Below are positions 1 to 7,706 of a stretch of DNA of 64,000 nt, in pieces. Both the position numbers and the translations under genes were made by a program. The notes under the pieces are model-generated. The model was not told the DNA's origin, made no database searches, and was given only the letters and a program-made list of their open reading frames with translations. Positions within the stretch are counted from its first letter, which is position 1. Every line of letters begins with the position of its first letter. Source of the DNA: UBA7803 sp040219135 (GTDB lineage: Bacteria; Pseudomonadota; Gammaproteobacteria; Pseudomonadales; Azotimanducaceae); NCBI GenBank assembly GCA_040219135.1, contig JAVJTA010000007.1, positions 1 to 64,000 of the forward strand. The letters are read 5' to 3'.

Positions 1-74
1 ACGGATTGCGGTTCGCGATCCGGGAAGGCGGCAGGACGGTCGGGGCAGGTGTGGTCGTCAAGATCATCGAGTAA
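1..74 (+). CDS. tuf: Elongation factor Tu, C-terminal end (partial)
   Basis: Only the last 23 codons and the TAA stop are in the window (frame from base 3). The visible end reads LRFAIREGGRTVGAGVV followed by KIIE, the almost invariant C-terminus of EF-Tu domain 3. EF-Tu is the GTPase that delivers aminoacyl-tRNA to the ribosome. Its position directly before rpsJ is the usual junction of the str and S10 operons in gammaproteobacteria. The rest of the gene lies upstream of the window. Confidence 0.95.
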   Translation, partial: GLRFAIREGGRTVGAGVVVKIIE

Positions 75-92
75 CGTCCGACCGCCTCCTTG

Positions 93-115
93 GCAGTTCC
101 GCATTGCGGAACTGC
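93..115 (+). terminator. Perfect hairpin 18 bp after tuf stop
   Basis: GCAGTTCCGC, loop ATT, GCGGAACTGC: a perfect 10-bp stem just behind tuf. No T-run follows, so it is not a classical intrinsic terminator. It may protect the 3' end or reduce read-through from the str operon into the S10 operon. Confidence 0.4.
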
Positions 116-264
116 TGGCCGTAGGGTAACCCGGCGGCGGCGGAGCGAAATCGCGGTCGGTGGAGAGCCCGGCGGACTGACCCGTCGGCGGCAGGGCCGG
201 GTGCGCGCAGGCTCCGGGCTACCACGGGTCTACCCCGGATGCTGTAGAAGATCTGTGACGGGTG

Positions 265-293
265 TTGCGGGATTCCGCCGCCGTCTGTATAGT
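265..293 (+). promoter_or_regulatory. Candidate sigma-70 promoter of the S10 operon
   Basis: TTGCGG (265-270) and TATAGT (288-293) are separated by exactly 17 bp in the 348-base gap between tuf and rpsJ. Transcription would begin near 300 and give a leader of about 120 nt before rpsJ, the place where the E. coli S10 leader lies. Other than this promoter and the hairpins at 93-115 and 301-325, I see nothing in the gap. Confidence 0.5.
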
Positions 294-300
294 TCGCGCT

Positions 301-325
301 CCCTTTTTCCGGGGGCGGAAAAGGG
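301..325 (+). promoter_or_regulatory. Hairpin at the start of the S10 operon leader
   Basis: CCCTTTTTCCG pairs with CGGAAAAGGG around a GGGG loop, with one bulged T. It would lie at the very 5' end of the transcript from the candidate promoter. In E. coli ribosomal protein L4 regulates this operon through leader structure; whether this hairpin takes part in something similar cannot be told from the sequence. Confidence 0.35.
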
Positions 326-422
326 TTTCGGACCTAGTCGGCTGCGTACCAGATCGTGGATGGAAAGGTCCCATCCTGGCGCGGCGGCGATCGCTCTTTA
401 AGATTTTTGGAGTTCGAGCACT

Positions 423-734
423 GTGCAAAGCCAGCGTATCCGTATACGTCTAAAGGCGTTCGACCACCGGCTGATCGATGTCTCCACCCAGGAGATCGTC
501 GACACCGCCAAGCGGACGGGCGCCCAGGTACGTGGGCCCATTCCCCTGCCGACGCGCAAGGAGAAGTTCACCGTGCTCGTGTCTCCACATGTGAACAAGG
601 ATGCGCGGGATCAGTACGAGATCCGCACCCACAAGCGCATGCTCGATATCGTCGAGCCCACCGAAAAGACGGTCGACGCGCTCATGAAGCTCGACCTCGC
701 GGCCGGGGTGGACGTACAGATCAGTTTGAATTGA
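423..734 (+). CDS. rpsJ: 30S ribosomal protein S10 (uS10)
   Basis: A 103-residue protein, the family's usual length, with the typical opening QSQRIRIRLKAFDH and the motif GPIPLPTRKEKFTVL. S10 is in the head of the small subunit; in E. coli it is also NusE, which joins NusB in transcription antitermination. The start is GTG at 423, with GGAG ten bases upstream (409-412). It is the first gene of the S10 operon. The 220-base gap to rplC is unusually long and holds no gene that I can support. Confidence 0.98.
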   Translation: MQSQRIRIRLKAFDHRLIDVSTQEIVDTAKRTGAQVRGPIPLPTRKEKFTVLVSPHVNKDARDQYEIRTHKRMLDIVEPTEKTVDALMKLDLAAGVDVQISLN

Positions 735-954
735 TTCAGCCGGCCCGGACCTGGTCCGGGCGGTAGCGATTCGGCCGATGGGCTGAGTCGCCATCGACAT
801 GACCCCGATAGGGGGTCGCTGGATGTTGGATGCCGTTTGCTAACCCCGTCGGGAGGTTTGGCAGGCGGCTTGCGCATCGCAGGAACGAAAATGTGGGACA
901 ACCGGACCGCGGGCACTGTCCGGCGGCGGATGCATCAGGCAGGAAATCAGACCA

Positions 955-1590
955 ATGGCAATTGGATTGGTAGGTCGAAAGGCGGGCATGACCCGGGTCT
1001 TCACCGAGGACGGTGCCTCGGTACCGGTGACCGTCATCGAGATCGAACCGAACAGGATCACCTACGTGCGCACGCCCGACGCCGACGGCTACGCGGCAGT
1101 GCAGGTGACCACGGGCAGCGCCAAGCGCAGCCGCGTGGCCAAGCCCCTCGCCGGTCATTTCGCCAAGGCCAGCGTCGAAGCCGGCCGCGGCTTGTGGGAG
1201 TTCCGGCTGCCTGCGCCCGAAGATGGTATCGAGGTCGGAGGCGAGTTGGGCCTCGACCAGTTCGAGCCGGGGCAACGGGTGGACGTTCGCGGTGTGTCCA
1301 AAGGCAAGGGCTTCGCGGGCACGATCAAGCGCTGGAACTTCAAAGGTCAGGACAATTCGCACGGTAATTCGATCTCCCACCGGGTGCCGGGCTCAATCGG
1401 CCAGTGTCAGACGCCCGGCCGGGTCTTCAAGGGCAAGAAAATGTCGGGTCATCTCGGCAACGTGAAGGTCACCACCCAGAACCTGGAAGTGGTGCGGGTG
1501 GACGCGGAGCGCAACCTGCTGCTGGTGAAGGGCGCGGTGCCCGGTCCGGCAGGCGGAGACGTTTTCATTCGTCCGTCGGTAAAAGCCTGA
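955..1590 (+). CDS. rplC: 50S ribosomal protein L3 (uL3)
   Basis: The 211-residue product begins MAIGLVGRKAGMTRVF and carries the family motif GKGFAGTIKRWNF and the HGNSISHR-PGSIGQ loop that reaches toward the peptidyl-transferase centre. In gammaproteobacteria the glutamine of that loop (GQCQTPGRVFKGKKM) is the known target of the PrmB methyltransferase. L3 is one of the first proteins to bind 23S rRNA. It ends 19 bases before rplD. Length and sequence are normal. Confidence 0.98.
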   Translation: MAIGLVGRKAGMTRVFTEDGASVPVTVIEIEPNRITYVRTPDADGYAAVQVTTGSAKRSRVAKPLAGHFAKASVEAGRGLWEFRLPAPEDGIEVGGELGLDQFEPGQRVDVRGVSKGKGFAGTIKRWNFKGQDNSHGNSISHRVPGSIGQCQTPGRVFKGKKMSGHLGNVKVTTQNLEVVRVDAERNLLLVKGAVPGPAGGDVFIRPSVKA

Positions 1591-1609
1591 GCGCGCGGAG
1601 GAAGTCGGA

Positions 1610-2215
1610 ATGAATCTGAGTCTGGCAACGAGCAGCGGCAGCGTGGAAGTGTCCGAAGCCGCGTTCGGCAGAGAGTTCAACGAGGCGCTGGTGCATCAGG
1701 TCGTGGTGGCGCACATGGCGGGCGCCCGCCAGGGCACCCGGGCGCAGAAGACGCGCGCCGAGGTCCGGGGCGGTGGACGCAAGCCGTGGCGGCAGAAAGG
1801 CACCGGCCGAGCCCGCGCCGGCTCGATCCGCAGCCCGATCTGGCGGGGGGGCGGCAAGACGTTTGCCGCGCGGCCCCAGGATCACAGTCACAAAGTGAAT
1901 CGCAAAATGTACCGCGGCGCGCTGCAGTGCATTCTCTCGGAACTGATCCGCCAGGACCGGCTGGTCGTGTGCGATGCGTTCGCCGTCGATGCCCCCAAGA
2001 CCAGGACCCTGCTGAATGCTCTGGGCAATCTCGACCTCAGGAGCGTGCTCATCGTGGCTGAGGAGATCGACGAGAACCTTTACCTGGCGTCTCGCAACCT
2101 GAAGGACGTGGACGTGCGCGACGTCGACGCGGTGGACCCGGTCAGCCTGATCAGCCATGACAAGGTGCTGATAACCGTTGGCGCGCTCAAGAAGCTCGAG
2201 GAGGCGCTGGCATGA
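1610..2215 (+). CDS. rplD: 50S ribosomal protein L4 (uL4)
   Basis: 201 residues, as in E. coli. The central loop has the conserved GGGRKPWRQKGTGRARAGS stretch that lines the peptide exit tunnel. A strong GGAGGAA ribosome-binding site lies just upstream. In E. coli L4 also represses its own operon through the S10 leader. The stop overlaps the rplW start by four bases (ATGA), so the two are probably translationally coupled. Confidence 0.98.
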   Translation: MNLSLATSSGSVEVSEAAFGREFNEALVHQVVVAHMAGARQGTRAQKTRAEVRGGGRKPWRQKGTGRARAGSIRSPIWRGGGKTFAARPQDHSHKVNRKMYRGALQCILSELIRQDRLVVCDAFAVDAPKTRTLLNALGNLDLRSVLIVAEEIDENLYLASRNLKDVDVRDVDAVDPVSLISHDKVLITVGALKKLEEALA

Positions 2216-2508
2216 ATCAGGAACGTCTCTACACCGTACTCGTCGAACCGCATTTCTCCGAAAAGGTCGCGCTGCTGGGTGATTCCAGCAACCAGTACGG
2301 TTTCAAGGTGGCGCGCGACGCCACCAAGGCAGAAATCAAAGAGGCCGTGGAAACGCTGTTCAAGGTCACCGTCGAAGGCGTGTCCACGATGAACGTGAAG
2401 GGCAAGGTGAAGCGCACCGTGCGGGGAACCTCCCGCAGCAAGAACTGGAAAAAGGCCTACGTCCGCGTGGCTGAAGGCCAGGAAATCGACTTCATGGTAA
2501 CGGACTAG
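2212..2508 (+). CDS. rplW: 50S ribosomal protein L23 (uL23)
   Basis: 98 residues. It opens MNQERLYTVLVEPHFSEK and has the KVEGVSTMN-like segment (TVEGVSTMNVKGKVKR) and an ISxxKNWKKAYV-like end typical of L23. The protein sits at the exit-tunnel mouth and is the docking site for trigger factor and SRP. It overlaps rplD by four bases and rplB starts four bases after it. Confidence 0.97.
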   Translation: MNQERLYTVLVEPHFSEKVALLGDSSNQYGFKVARDATKAEIKEAVETLFKVTVEGVSTMNVKGKVKRTVRGTSRSKNWKKAYVRVAEGQEIDFMVTD

Positions 2509-2512
2509 TCTA

Positions 2513-3340
2513 ATGCCCGTCGTAAAAGCCAAACCTACGTCTGCCGGTCGCCGCTTTGTCGTCAAAGTGGTCAACCCGGAGTTGCACCGCGGCGCGCCGT
2601 ACAAGCCGCTCCTGGACAGCCAGAAGCGCACTGGTGGGCGCAACAACGCAGGGCGCATCACCACCCGTCACCAGGGCGGTGGGCACAAACAGCACTACCG
2701 TATCGTCGACTTCAAGCGCGACAAGGACGGTATCCCCGCGCAGGTCGAAAGGCTCGAGTACGACCCCAACCGTACCGCGAACATCGCCCTGCTCAAGTAC
2801 AGCGACGGTGAGCGGCGCTACATCATCGCGCCCAAGGGAGTCGCTGCCGGCGACACGCTCATGAGTGGCAGCGGCTCGGCGATTCGCGCTGGCAACGCCA
2901 TGCCGCTGCGGAGCATCCCGGTGGGTAGCGTCATCCATTGCGTCGAGCTGAAGCCGGGCCGTGGAGCGCAGATTGCGCGCAGCGCCGGGGCCTCGGTGCA
3001 ACTGGTTGCCCGGGAAGGCAGCTACGCAACCCTGCGGCTGCGCTCCGGCGAGATGCGCCGCGTGCTGACCGAATGCCGGGCGACCCTCGGCGAGGTGGGC
3101 AACTCCGAACACAACCTGCGATCGCTGGGCAAGGCGGGCGCCCAGCGCTGGCGCGGCAAGCGGCCGACCGTGCGTGGCGTCGCCATGAATCCGGTCGACC
3201 ACCCGCATGGCGGTGGTGAAGGCAAGACTTCCGGCGGTCGCCATCCGGTGACCCCGTGGGGCGTACCGACCAAGGGCTACAAGACTCGAAAGAACAAGCG
3301 CACGGACAAGCTCATCGTGCGTCGTCGAGGAAGGAGATAA
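2513..3340 (+). CDS. rplB: 50S ribosomal protein L2 (uL2)
   Basis: 275 residues, the standard length. The GRITTRHQGGGHKQHYRIVDFKR segment and the C-terminal motif MNPVDHPHGGGEGKTSGGRHP, which holds the conserved histidine near the peptidyl-transferase centre, are intact. L2 is needed for subunit association and peptide bond formation. rpsS starts three bases downstream. Confidence 0.98.
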   Translation: MPVVKAKPTSAGRRFVVKVVNPELHRGAPYKPLLDSQKRTGGRNNAGRITTRHQGGGHKQHYRIVDFKRDKDGIPAQVERLEYDPNRTANIALLKYSDGERRYIIAPKGVAAGDTLMSGSGSAIRAGNAMPLRSIPVGSVIHCVELKPGRGAQIARSAGASVQLVAREGSYATLRLRSGEMRRVLTECRATLGEVGNSEHNLRSLGKAGAQRWRGKRPTVRGVAMNPVDHPHGGGEGKTSGGRHPVTPWGVPTKGYKTRKNKRTDKLIVRRRGRR

Positions 3341-3343
3341 ACG

Positions 3344-3619
3344 GTGCCGAGATCGCTGCACAAGGGGCCTTTCGTCGATCTTCACCTCATCAGGAAGGTG
3401 GAGAAGGCGTCGGCCAGTAACGACAAGCGGCCCATTCGCACGTGGTCGCGTCGCTCCATGGTCGTGCCGGAAATGGTGGGTCTGACGATCGCCGTCTACA
3501 ACGGCCGTCAGCACGTTCCCGTTTACATCAACGAGGACATGGTGGGTCACAAACTCGGCGAGTTCTCGCCGACGCGCACCTATCGGGGCCACTCGGCCGA
3601 CCGTAAGGCGAAGCGCTAG
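3344..3619 (+). CDS. rpsS: 30S ribosomal protein S19 (uS19)
   Basis: 91 residues with a GTG start behind the AGGAGAT at the rplB stop. It begins PRSLHKGPFVDLHL and ends with the GEFSPTRTYRGHSADRKAKR motif. S19 forms a complex with S13 in the head of the small subunit. Ten bases separate it from rplV. Confidence 0.98.
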   Translation: MPRSLHKGPFVDLHLIRKVEKASASNDKRPIRTWSRRSMVVPEMVGLTIAVYNGRQHVPVYINEDMVGHKLGEFSPTRTYRGHSADRKAKR

Positions 3620-3629
3620 GAGAACGACG

Positions 3630-3962
3630 ATGCAAGTGAGCGCTAAAGCGAAGAGGGTGCGTTTGTCGCCGCAGAAGGCGCGGCTGGTGGTCGATCTGGT
3701 CCGTGGCAAGCCGGTCGGTGAGGCTCTGGACGTACTGGCATTCAGCAACCAGAAAGCCGCTGGTCTGGTGCGCAAACTGGTTGAGTCCGCCATTGCCAAC
3801 GCCGAGAACAACGAAGGCGCCGACATCGACGAACTGAAGATCGCGGAGATTTTCGTCGACGAGGGCCTGACGATGAAGCGGATCAAGCCGCGCGCGAAGG
3901 GTCGCGCGGATCGGATTTTCAAACGCACCAGTCACATCACCGTGACGGTCACGGACGAATAG
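3630..3962 (+). CDS. rplV: 50S ribosomal protein L22 (uL22)
   Basis: 110 residues, the usual length. It contains the RLSPQKARLVVDLVRGK opening and the beta-hairpin tip region MKRIKPRAKGRADRI, which contacts the exit tunnel and is where macrolide-resistance changes are found in other bacteria. The hairpin looks intact. rpsC follows after seven bases. Confidence 0.98.
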   Translation: MQVSAKAKRVRLSPQKARLVVDLVRGKPVGEALDVLAFSNQKAAGLVRKLVESAIANAENNEGADIDELKIAEIFVDEGLTMKRIKPRAKGRADRIFKRTSHITVTVTDE

Positions 3963-3969
3963 GTTAGGT

Positions 3970-4629
3970 ATGGGTCAGAAGGTAAACCCCGTCGGCTTTC
4001 GGCTAGGTATCGTCAAGGACCATACCTCGATCTGGTACGCGGACAAGAAGCACTACTCCAAGTATTTGCTCAACGATCTGGAAGTGCGCGAGTACCTTCG
4101 CCAGCGCCTGTCGCAGGCGTCGGTGAGTCGGATCGACATCGAGCGTCCGGCGCAGACGGCGAGAATCACCATTCACACCGCGCGCCCGGGCATCGTGATC
4201 GGCAAGAAGGGCGAGGACGTCGAGCGCCTGCGCGTGGAAGTCGCGCGGATGATGGGCGTGCCGGTGCACATCAACATCGAGGAGATCCGCAAGCCCGAAC
4301 TCGACGCGCTGCTCGTGGCGCAGAACGTCGCTCAGCAGCTCGAGCGCCGGGTGCAGTTCCGCCGGGCCATGCGCCGGGTGATCCAGAACGCCATGCGGCT
4401 TGGCGCCGAGGGTATCAAGGTGCGGGTAGCGGGACGCCTTGGCGGCGCCGAGATCGCCAGATCGGAGGTCTATCACGAGGGTCGAGTTCCGCTGCACACG
4501 CTTCGTGCGGACATCGATTACGCCACCTGGGAGGCGAAGACGACCTACGGCGTGATCGGAATCAAGGTATGGATCTTCAAGGGTGAAGTGATCGGCGAGC
4601 AACGGGAAGCCGAGAAGCAGTCCGCCTGA
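3970..4629 (+). CDS. rpsC: 30S ribosomal protein S3 (uS3)
   Basis: 219 residues. It carries an N-terminal MGQKVNPVGFRLG, the KH domain with its GKKG loop (IVIGKKGEDVERLR) and the C-terminal RLGGAEIARSE motif. S3 lies at the mRNA entry of the 30S subunit and helps unwind mRNA. The TGA stop (4627-4629) lies inside the first copy of a 22-bp tandem duplication (4614-4659), so the last few codons are part of a repeat. The 99-base gap to rplP is filled by repeats. Confidence 0.97.
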   Translation: MGQKVNPVGFRLGIVKDHTSIWYADKKHYSKYLLNDLEVREYLRQRLSQASVSRIDIERPAQTARITIHTARPGIVIGKKGEDVERLRVEVARMMGVPVHINIEEIRKPELDALLVAQNVAQQLERRVQFRRAMRRVIQNAMRLGAEGIKVRVAGRLGGAEIARSEVYHEGRVPLHTLRADIDYATWEAKTTYGVIGIKVWIFKGEVIGEQREAEKQSA

Positions 4630-4659
4630 ACGGCGGAAGCAGTCCGCCTGAACGGCGGA
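4614..4659 (+). repeat. 22-bp tandem duplication spanning the rpsC stop
   Basis: The 22-bp unit starting GAAGCAGTCCGCC at 4614 is repeated exactly at 4636. Each copy contains a TCCGCC-TGAAC-GGCGGA hairpin, and the TGAAC loop of copy one contains the rpsC stop codon. A third, degenerate hairpin (CCGCC-GGAAC-GGGCGG) follows at about 4666-4680. Confidence 0.9.
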
Positions 4660-4686
4660 GGACGACCGCCGGAACGGGCGGGCAAT

Positions 4687-4718
4687 GGCGCAGAGAATAC
4701 AGGGCGCAGGGAATACAG
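4687..4718 (+). repeat. 16-bp tandem repeat upstream of rplP
   Basis: GGCGCAGAGAATACAG (4687-4702) is followed directly by GGCGCAGGGAATACAG (4703-4718), 15 of 16 bases identical. It lies ten bases before the rplP GTG start, where the ribosome-binding site would be; the CAGGTAGGG at its end may serve as the weak Shine-Dalgarno. Confidence 0.85.
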
Positions 4719-4728
4719 GTAGGGCATC

Positions 4729-5142
4729 GTGTTACAGCCGAAGAGAACGAAATTCAGAAAGCAGCAGAAGGGCCGCAATCGCGGCCTGGCAGTGCGCGGA
4801 GGCCGGGTCAGCTTCGGTGAGTTCGGGCTGAAGGCGATCGGCCGCGGGCGCCTGACTGCGAGACAGATCGAGGCCGGTCGTCGAGCCATCACGCGTCACG
4901 TCAAGCGCGGCGGCAAGGTCTGGATTCGCGTCTTCCCGGACAAGCCGATCACCAAGAAGCCTCTGGAAGTTCGCCAGGGTAAAGGTAAGGGTGGCGTCGA
5001 ATACTGGGTGTCGCAGATCCAGCCCGGGCGGGTGCTGTACGAAATGGAAGGGGTCGCAGAGGACGTGGCGCGCGAGGCTTTCACGCTCGCGGCGGCGAAA
5101 ATGCCGTTCAAGACCGCGTTCGTCAAGCGCACCCTGATGTAG
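4729..5142 (+). CDS. rplP: 50S ribosomal protein L16 (uL16)
   Basis: 137 residues with a GTG start (MLQPKRTKFRKQQKGR). The conserved RRAITRHVKRGGKVWIRVFPDKP segment and MPFKTAFVKR near the end are present. L16 helps position the A-site tRNA and is a late assembly protein. In E. coli its arginine 81 is hydroxylated by RoxA. The GTG start and repeat-derived upstream region suggest modest initiation strength, but coupling to rpsC is unlikely across 99 bases. Confidence 0.97.
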   Translation: MLQPKRTKFRKQQKGRNRGLAVRGGRVSFGEFGLKAIGRGRLTARQIEAGRRAITRHVKRGGKVWIRVFPDKPITKKPLEVRQGKGKGGVEYWVSQIQPGRVLYEMEGVAEDVAREAFTLAAAKMPFKTAFVKRTLM

Positions 5143-5164
5143 TCAGGCTGAGGTAGCGAACGAC

Positions 5165-5374
5165 ATGAAAGCATCGGAACTGCGAGAAAAGTCGCCGCAG
5201 GAGCTCAACCAGGAGCTGCTCAGGCTGCGTCGTGAACAGTTCAACCTGCGCATGCAGAAGGCCAGCGGGCAGCTGGGCCAGTCGCATCTGCTCGGGGAAG
5301 CGCGTCGCGACATCGCACGGATCAAGACGATTTTGGTGGAGAAACAACTCGTGACGGAGAAGGCCAATGGCTGA
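5165..5374 (+). CDS. rpmC: 50S ribosomal protein L29 (uL29)
   Basis: 69 residues, starting MKASELREKSPQELNQELL, with the helical RLRREQFNLRMQKASGQL hairpin of L29. The protein lies near the exit-tunnel opening. It overlaps rpsQ by eight bases, which suggests coupled translation. Confidence 0.96.
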   Translation: MKASELREKSPQELNQELLRLRREQFNLRMQKASGQLGQSHLLGEARRDIARIKTILVEKQLVTEKANG

Positions 5375-5657
5375 GTCAGCAGCCTCCTCGCCTGAACAGC
5401 AGCAGAAGAGCGGGCGGACCGTTTCCGGAACGGTGACCAGCAATCGCATGGACAAGACCATCACCGTGAAGGTCGAGCGCCGTGTGCAGCACCCGGTCTA
5501 CGGCAAGATCATCCGCCGTAGCTCCAAACTGCATGCGCACGATGAGAAAAATGAGTGCAACGTCGGCGACCAGGTAACCGTGGAGGAATGCCGCCCGTTG
5601 TCGAAATCCAAAACCTGGATGCTGAAGAGCATCGACGAGCGCGCGCGCGAAATCTGA
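5367..5657 (+). CDS. rpsQ: 30S ribosomal protein S17 (uS17)
   Basis: 96 residues. After an N-terminal extension of about 18 residues (rich in Ala, Ser and Gln) it shows the OB-fold core GTVTSNRMDKTITVKVERR and HPVYGKIIRRSSKLHAHDE. The core is normal; the extension makes it about 12 residues longer than the E. coli protein. It binds the 5' domain of 16S rRNA early in assembly. Confidence 0.97.
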   Translation: MAESAASSPEQQQKSGRTVSGTVTSNRMDKTITVKVERRVQHPVYGKIIRRSSKLHAHDEKNECNVGDQVTVEECRPLSKSKTWMLKSIDERAREI

Positions 5658-5694
5658 TGCACGCGGCGAGTCTCGCGCTTAGAGGGTTCTGAGA

Positions 5695-6063
5695 ATGATT
5701 CAGACAGAAACGATGTTGGACATTGCCGACAACAGCGGCGCGCGGCGGGTTCAGTGCATCAAAGTGCTGGGCGGCTCGCGGCGTCGCTATGCCGGCATCG
5801 GCGACATCATCAAAGTCACCGTGAAGGAAGCCATCCCCCGTGGCCGGGTGCGCAAGGGTCAGGTGATGAACGCCGTCGTCGTGAGAACCCGTAAGGGGAT
5901 TCGTCGTCCTGACGGCTCGGTGATCCGTTTTGATCAGAACGCCGCCGTGCTGCTGAATCAACAGAACCAGCCGGTCGGTACCCGGATTTTCGGACCGGTG
6001 ACCCGTGAGCTCAGAACAGAGCGCTTCATGCGGATCGTGTCGCTGGCTCCGGAAGTGCTCTAG
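5695..6063 (+). CDS. rplN: 50S ribosomal protein L14 (uL14)
   Basis: 122 residues, the exact usual length, starting MIQTETMLDIADNSGAR with the conserved CIKVLGGSRRRYAGIGD segment. L14 forms part of the intersubunit bridge and is the docking site of the silencing factor RsfS, whose gene is also in this window (25712). It is the first gene of the spc block; no promoter is obvious in the 37-base gap. Confidence 0.98.
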   Translation: MIQTETMLDIADNSGARRVQCIKVLGGSRRRYAGIGDIIKVTVKEAIPRGRVRKGQVMNAVVVRTRKGIRRPDGSVIRFDQNAAVLLNQQNQPVGTRIFGPVTRELRTERFMRIVSLAPEVL

Positions 6064-6074
6064 GAATCGAGAAG

Positions 6075-6389
6075 ATGCTGAAGATCAGAAAAGACGACGA
6101 AGTGGTGGTTGTTAGCGGGCGCGATCGGGGCAAGCGCGGCAGCGTGCTCCGGGTGCTGAAGGACGGCCGCCTCATGGTGGCCGGCGTGAACCTGGTCAAG
6201 AAGCATCAGCGCGGCAACCCGCAGGCCGGGCAGCCGGGCGGCATCGTGGAGCAGGAAGCGCCGATCCAGGTCTCCAACGTGGCTATCTGGAACGACGAGG
6301 CGGACAAGGCCGATCGGGTGGGATTTCGCGAAGAAGACGGAAGGAAAGTGCGCTTCTTCAAGTCCACGAACAAAGTGATCGAAGACTGA
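6075..6389 (+). CDS. rplX: 50S ribosomal protein L24 (uL24)
   Basis: 104 residues with a KOW motif near the N-terminus (DDEVVVVSGRDRGKRGSVLRV) and the GVNLVKKHQRGNPQ segment. L24 is an assembly initiator of the large subunit. Spacing to neighbours is 11 and 14 bases. Confidence 0.97.
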   Translation: MLKIRKDDEVVVVSGRDRGKRGSVLRVLKDGRLMVAGVNLVKKHQRGNPQAGQPGGIVEQEAPIQVSNVAIWNDEADKADRVGFREEDGRKVRFFKSTNKVIED

Positions 6390-6403
6390 GAGCTTTTGCA
6401 GAC

Positions 6404-6943
6404 ATGGCGAACCTTTACCAACAATACGTCGATGAAATTCGGCCGCAGCTGCTGGCAGACGGCGGGTACGCGAACATCATGCAGGTGCCGCGGCTGACCA
6501 AAGTAACGCTGAACATGGGCGTGGGCGAGGCCGTGGGCGATCGCAAGATCATGGAGTCGGCAGTGGCCGACATGACGTTGATTTCCGGCCAGAAGCCGAT
6601 CGTCACCAATGCCCGCAAGTCCGAGGCCGGGTTCAAGATCCGCGAGGGCTGGCCGATCGGCTGCAAGGTGACCCTGCGCCGCGAGCGCATGTACGAGTTC
6701 ATTCAGCGTCTCGTCGGCATCGCAATTCCGCGGATCCGTGACTTCAGGGGTCTGAATCCCAAAGCGTTTGACGGCCGCGGCAATTTCTCCATGGGGCTGT
6801 CGGAGCAGATCGTTTTTCCCGAGATCGACTACGACAAGATCGACCAGGTCCGCGGCTTGAATGTGACCATAAACACGACGGCGGAGACGGACGAACAGGC
6901 GCTCGCCCTGCTGCGCGCGTTCAGTTTCCCGTTCCGCACCTGA
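6404..6943 (+). CDS. rplE: 50S ribosomal protein L5 (uL5)
   Basis: 179 residues with the L5 hallmarks KVTLNMGVGEAVGDRKIM, SGQKPIVTNARKSEAGFKIREG and GRGNFSMGLSEQIVFPEI. L5 binds 5S rRNA and contacts P-site tRNA. It is complete and of normal length. Confidence 0.98.
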   Translation: MANLYQQYVDEIRPQLLADGGYANIMQVPRLTKVTLNMGVGEAVGDRKIMESAVADMTLISGQKPIVTNARKSEAGFKIREGWPIGCKVTLRRERMYEFIQRLVGIAIPRIRDFRGLNPKAFDGRGNFSMGLSEQIVFPEIDYDKIDQVRGLNVTINTTAETDEQALALLRAFSFPFRT

Positions 6944-6965
6944 TTTCTGACAGGCAGAAGAGAGT

Positions 6966-7271
6966 ATGGCTAAGACATCCATGGTAGAGCGCGAAAAGAA
7001 GCGCGCGCGCATGGTCGCAAAGTACGCGAAGAAGCGTGCTGAACTCAAAGCGATCATCGGTGACAGAAACCTCCCGGAAGAGGAGCGCTGGATCGCGCAG
7101 GAGCAGCTGCAGAAGCTGCCGCGCAACTCCAGCCCGGTCCGGCAGCGGCGTCGCTGTGGCCTTACCGGCCGGCCCCATGGCGTTTACCGGAAGTTTGGTC
7201 TAGGCCGGAACAAGCTGCGCGAAGCGGCCATGCGGGGCGACGTGCCCGGTCTGGTCAAGTCGAGCTGGTAG
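6966..7271 (+). CDS. rpsN: 30S ribosomal protein S14 (uS14, long zinc-free form)
   Basis: 101 residues, the long form found in most proteobacteria. It begins MAKTSMVEREKKRARMVAKY and ends LREAAMRGDVPGLVKSSW. Only one cysteine is present (RRRCGLTGRPHGVYRKFGL), so it is the C-minus type that does not bind zinc. Confidence 0.97.
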   Translation: MAKTSMVEREKKRARMVAKYAKKRAELKAIIGDRNLPEEERWIAQEQLQKLPRNSSPVRQRRRCGLTGRPHGVYRKFGLGRNKLREAAMRGDVPGLVKSSW

Positions 7272-7286
7272 GGGGAGCGAGTACAC

Positions 7287-7679
7287 ATGACGATGCAGGA
7301 TCCCATTGCCGACATGTTGACGCGCATCCGCAATGCTCAGAACGCGCACCATCCGGCGGTTGCCATGCCCGCTTCGAAGCTGAAGGTGGCGATCTGCAGG
7401 GTGCTTGAGCAGGAGGGTTACATCGACGGGTACGCGGTCGAAGAAGGCGCGAAGCCGCAGTTGAACGTGACTCTGCGCTATTACCACGGTCAGCCGGTGA
7501 TCGAAGAGATCAAGCGCACCAGCCGGCCGGGTTTGCGCATCTACAGAGACAGCGAAGCGCTTCCGAGGGTCCGCGGTGGCTTCGGTGTTTCGATCGTCAG
7601 CACCAACAAGGGTGTGATGACCGATCGGGACGCGAAGGCGCAGGGCGTCGGCGGCGAGGTGCTCTGCACCGTTTTCTGA
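7287..7679 (+). CDS. rpsH: 30S ribosomal protein S8 (uS8)
   Basis: 130 residues beginning MTMQDPIADMLTRIRNAQ with the family end segment STNKGVMTDRDAKAQGVGGEVLCTVF. S8 is a primary 16S rRNA binder; in E. coli it also represses translation of the spc operon by binding an rRNA-like site at rplE. I could not identify such a site by eye here. Confidence 0.98.
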   Translation: MTMQDPIADMLTRIRNAQNAHHPAVAMPASKLKVAICRVLEQEGYIDGYAVEEGAKPQLNVTLRYYHGQPVIEEIKRTSRPGLRIYRDSEALPRVRGGFGVSIVSTNKGVMTDRDAKAQGVGGEVLCTVF

Positions 7680-7706
7680 CGAGCTTTCCGATTAGCAGGT
7701 GGACAG

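Noticed and set aside
90..401. Small ORFs in the S10 leader
   Set aside because: They overlap the promoter and hairpin, have wrong-frame Arg-rich composition and no ribosome-binding site.
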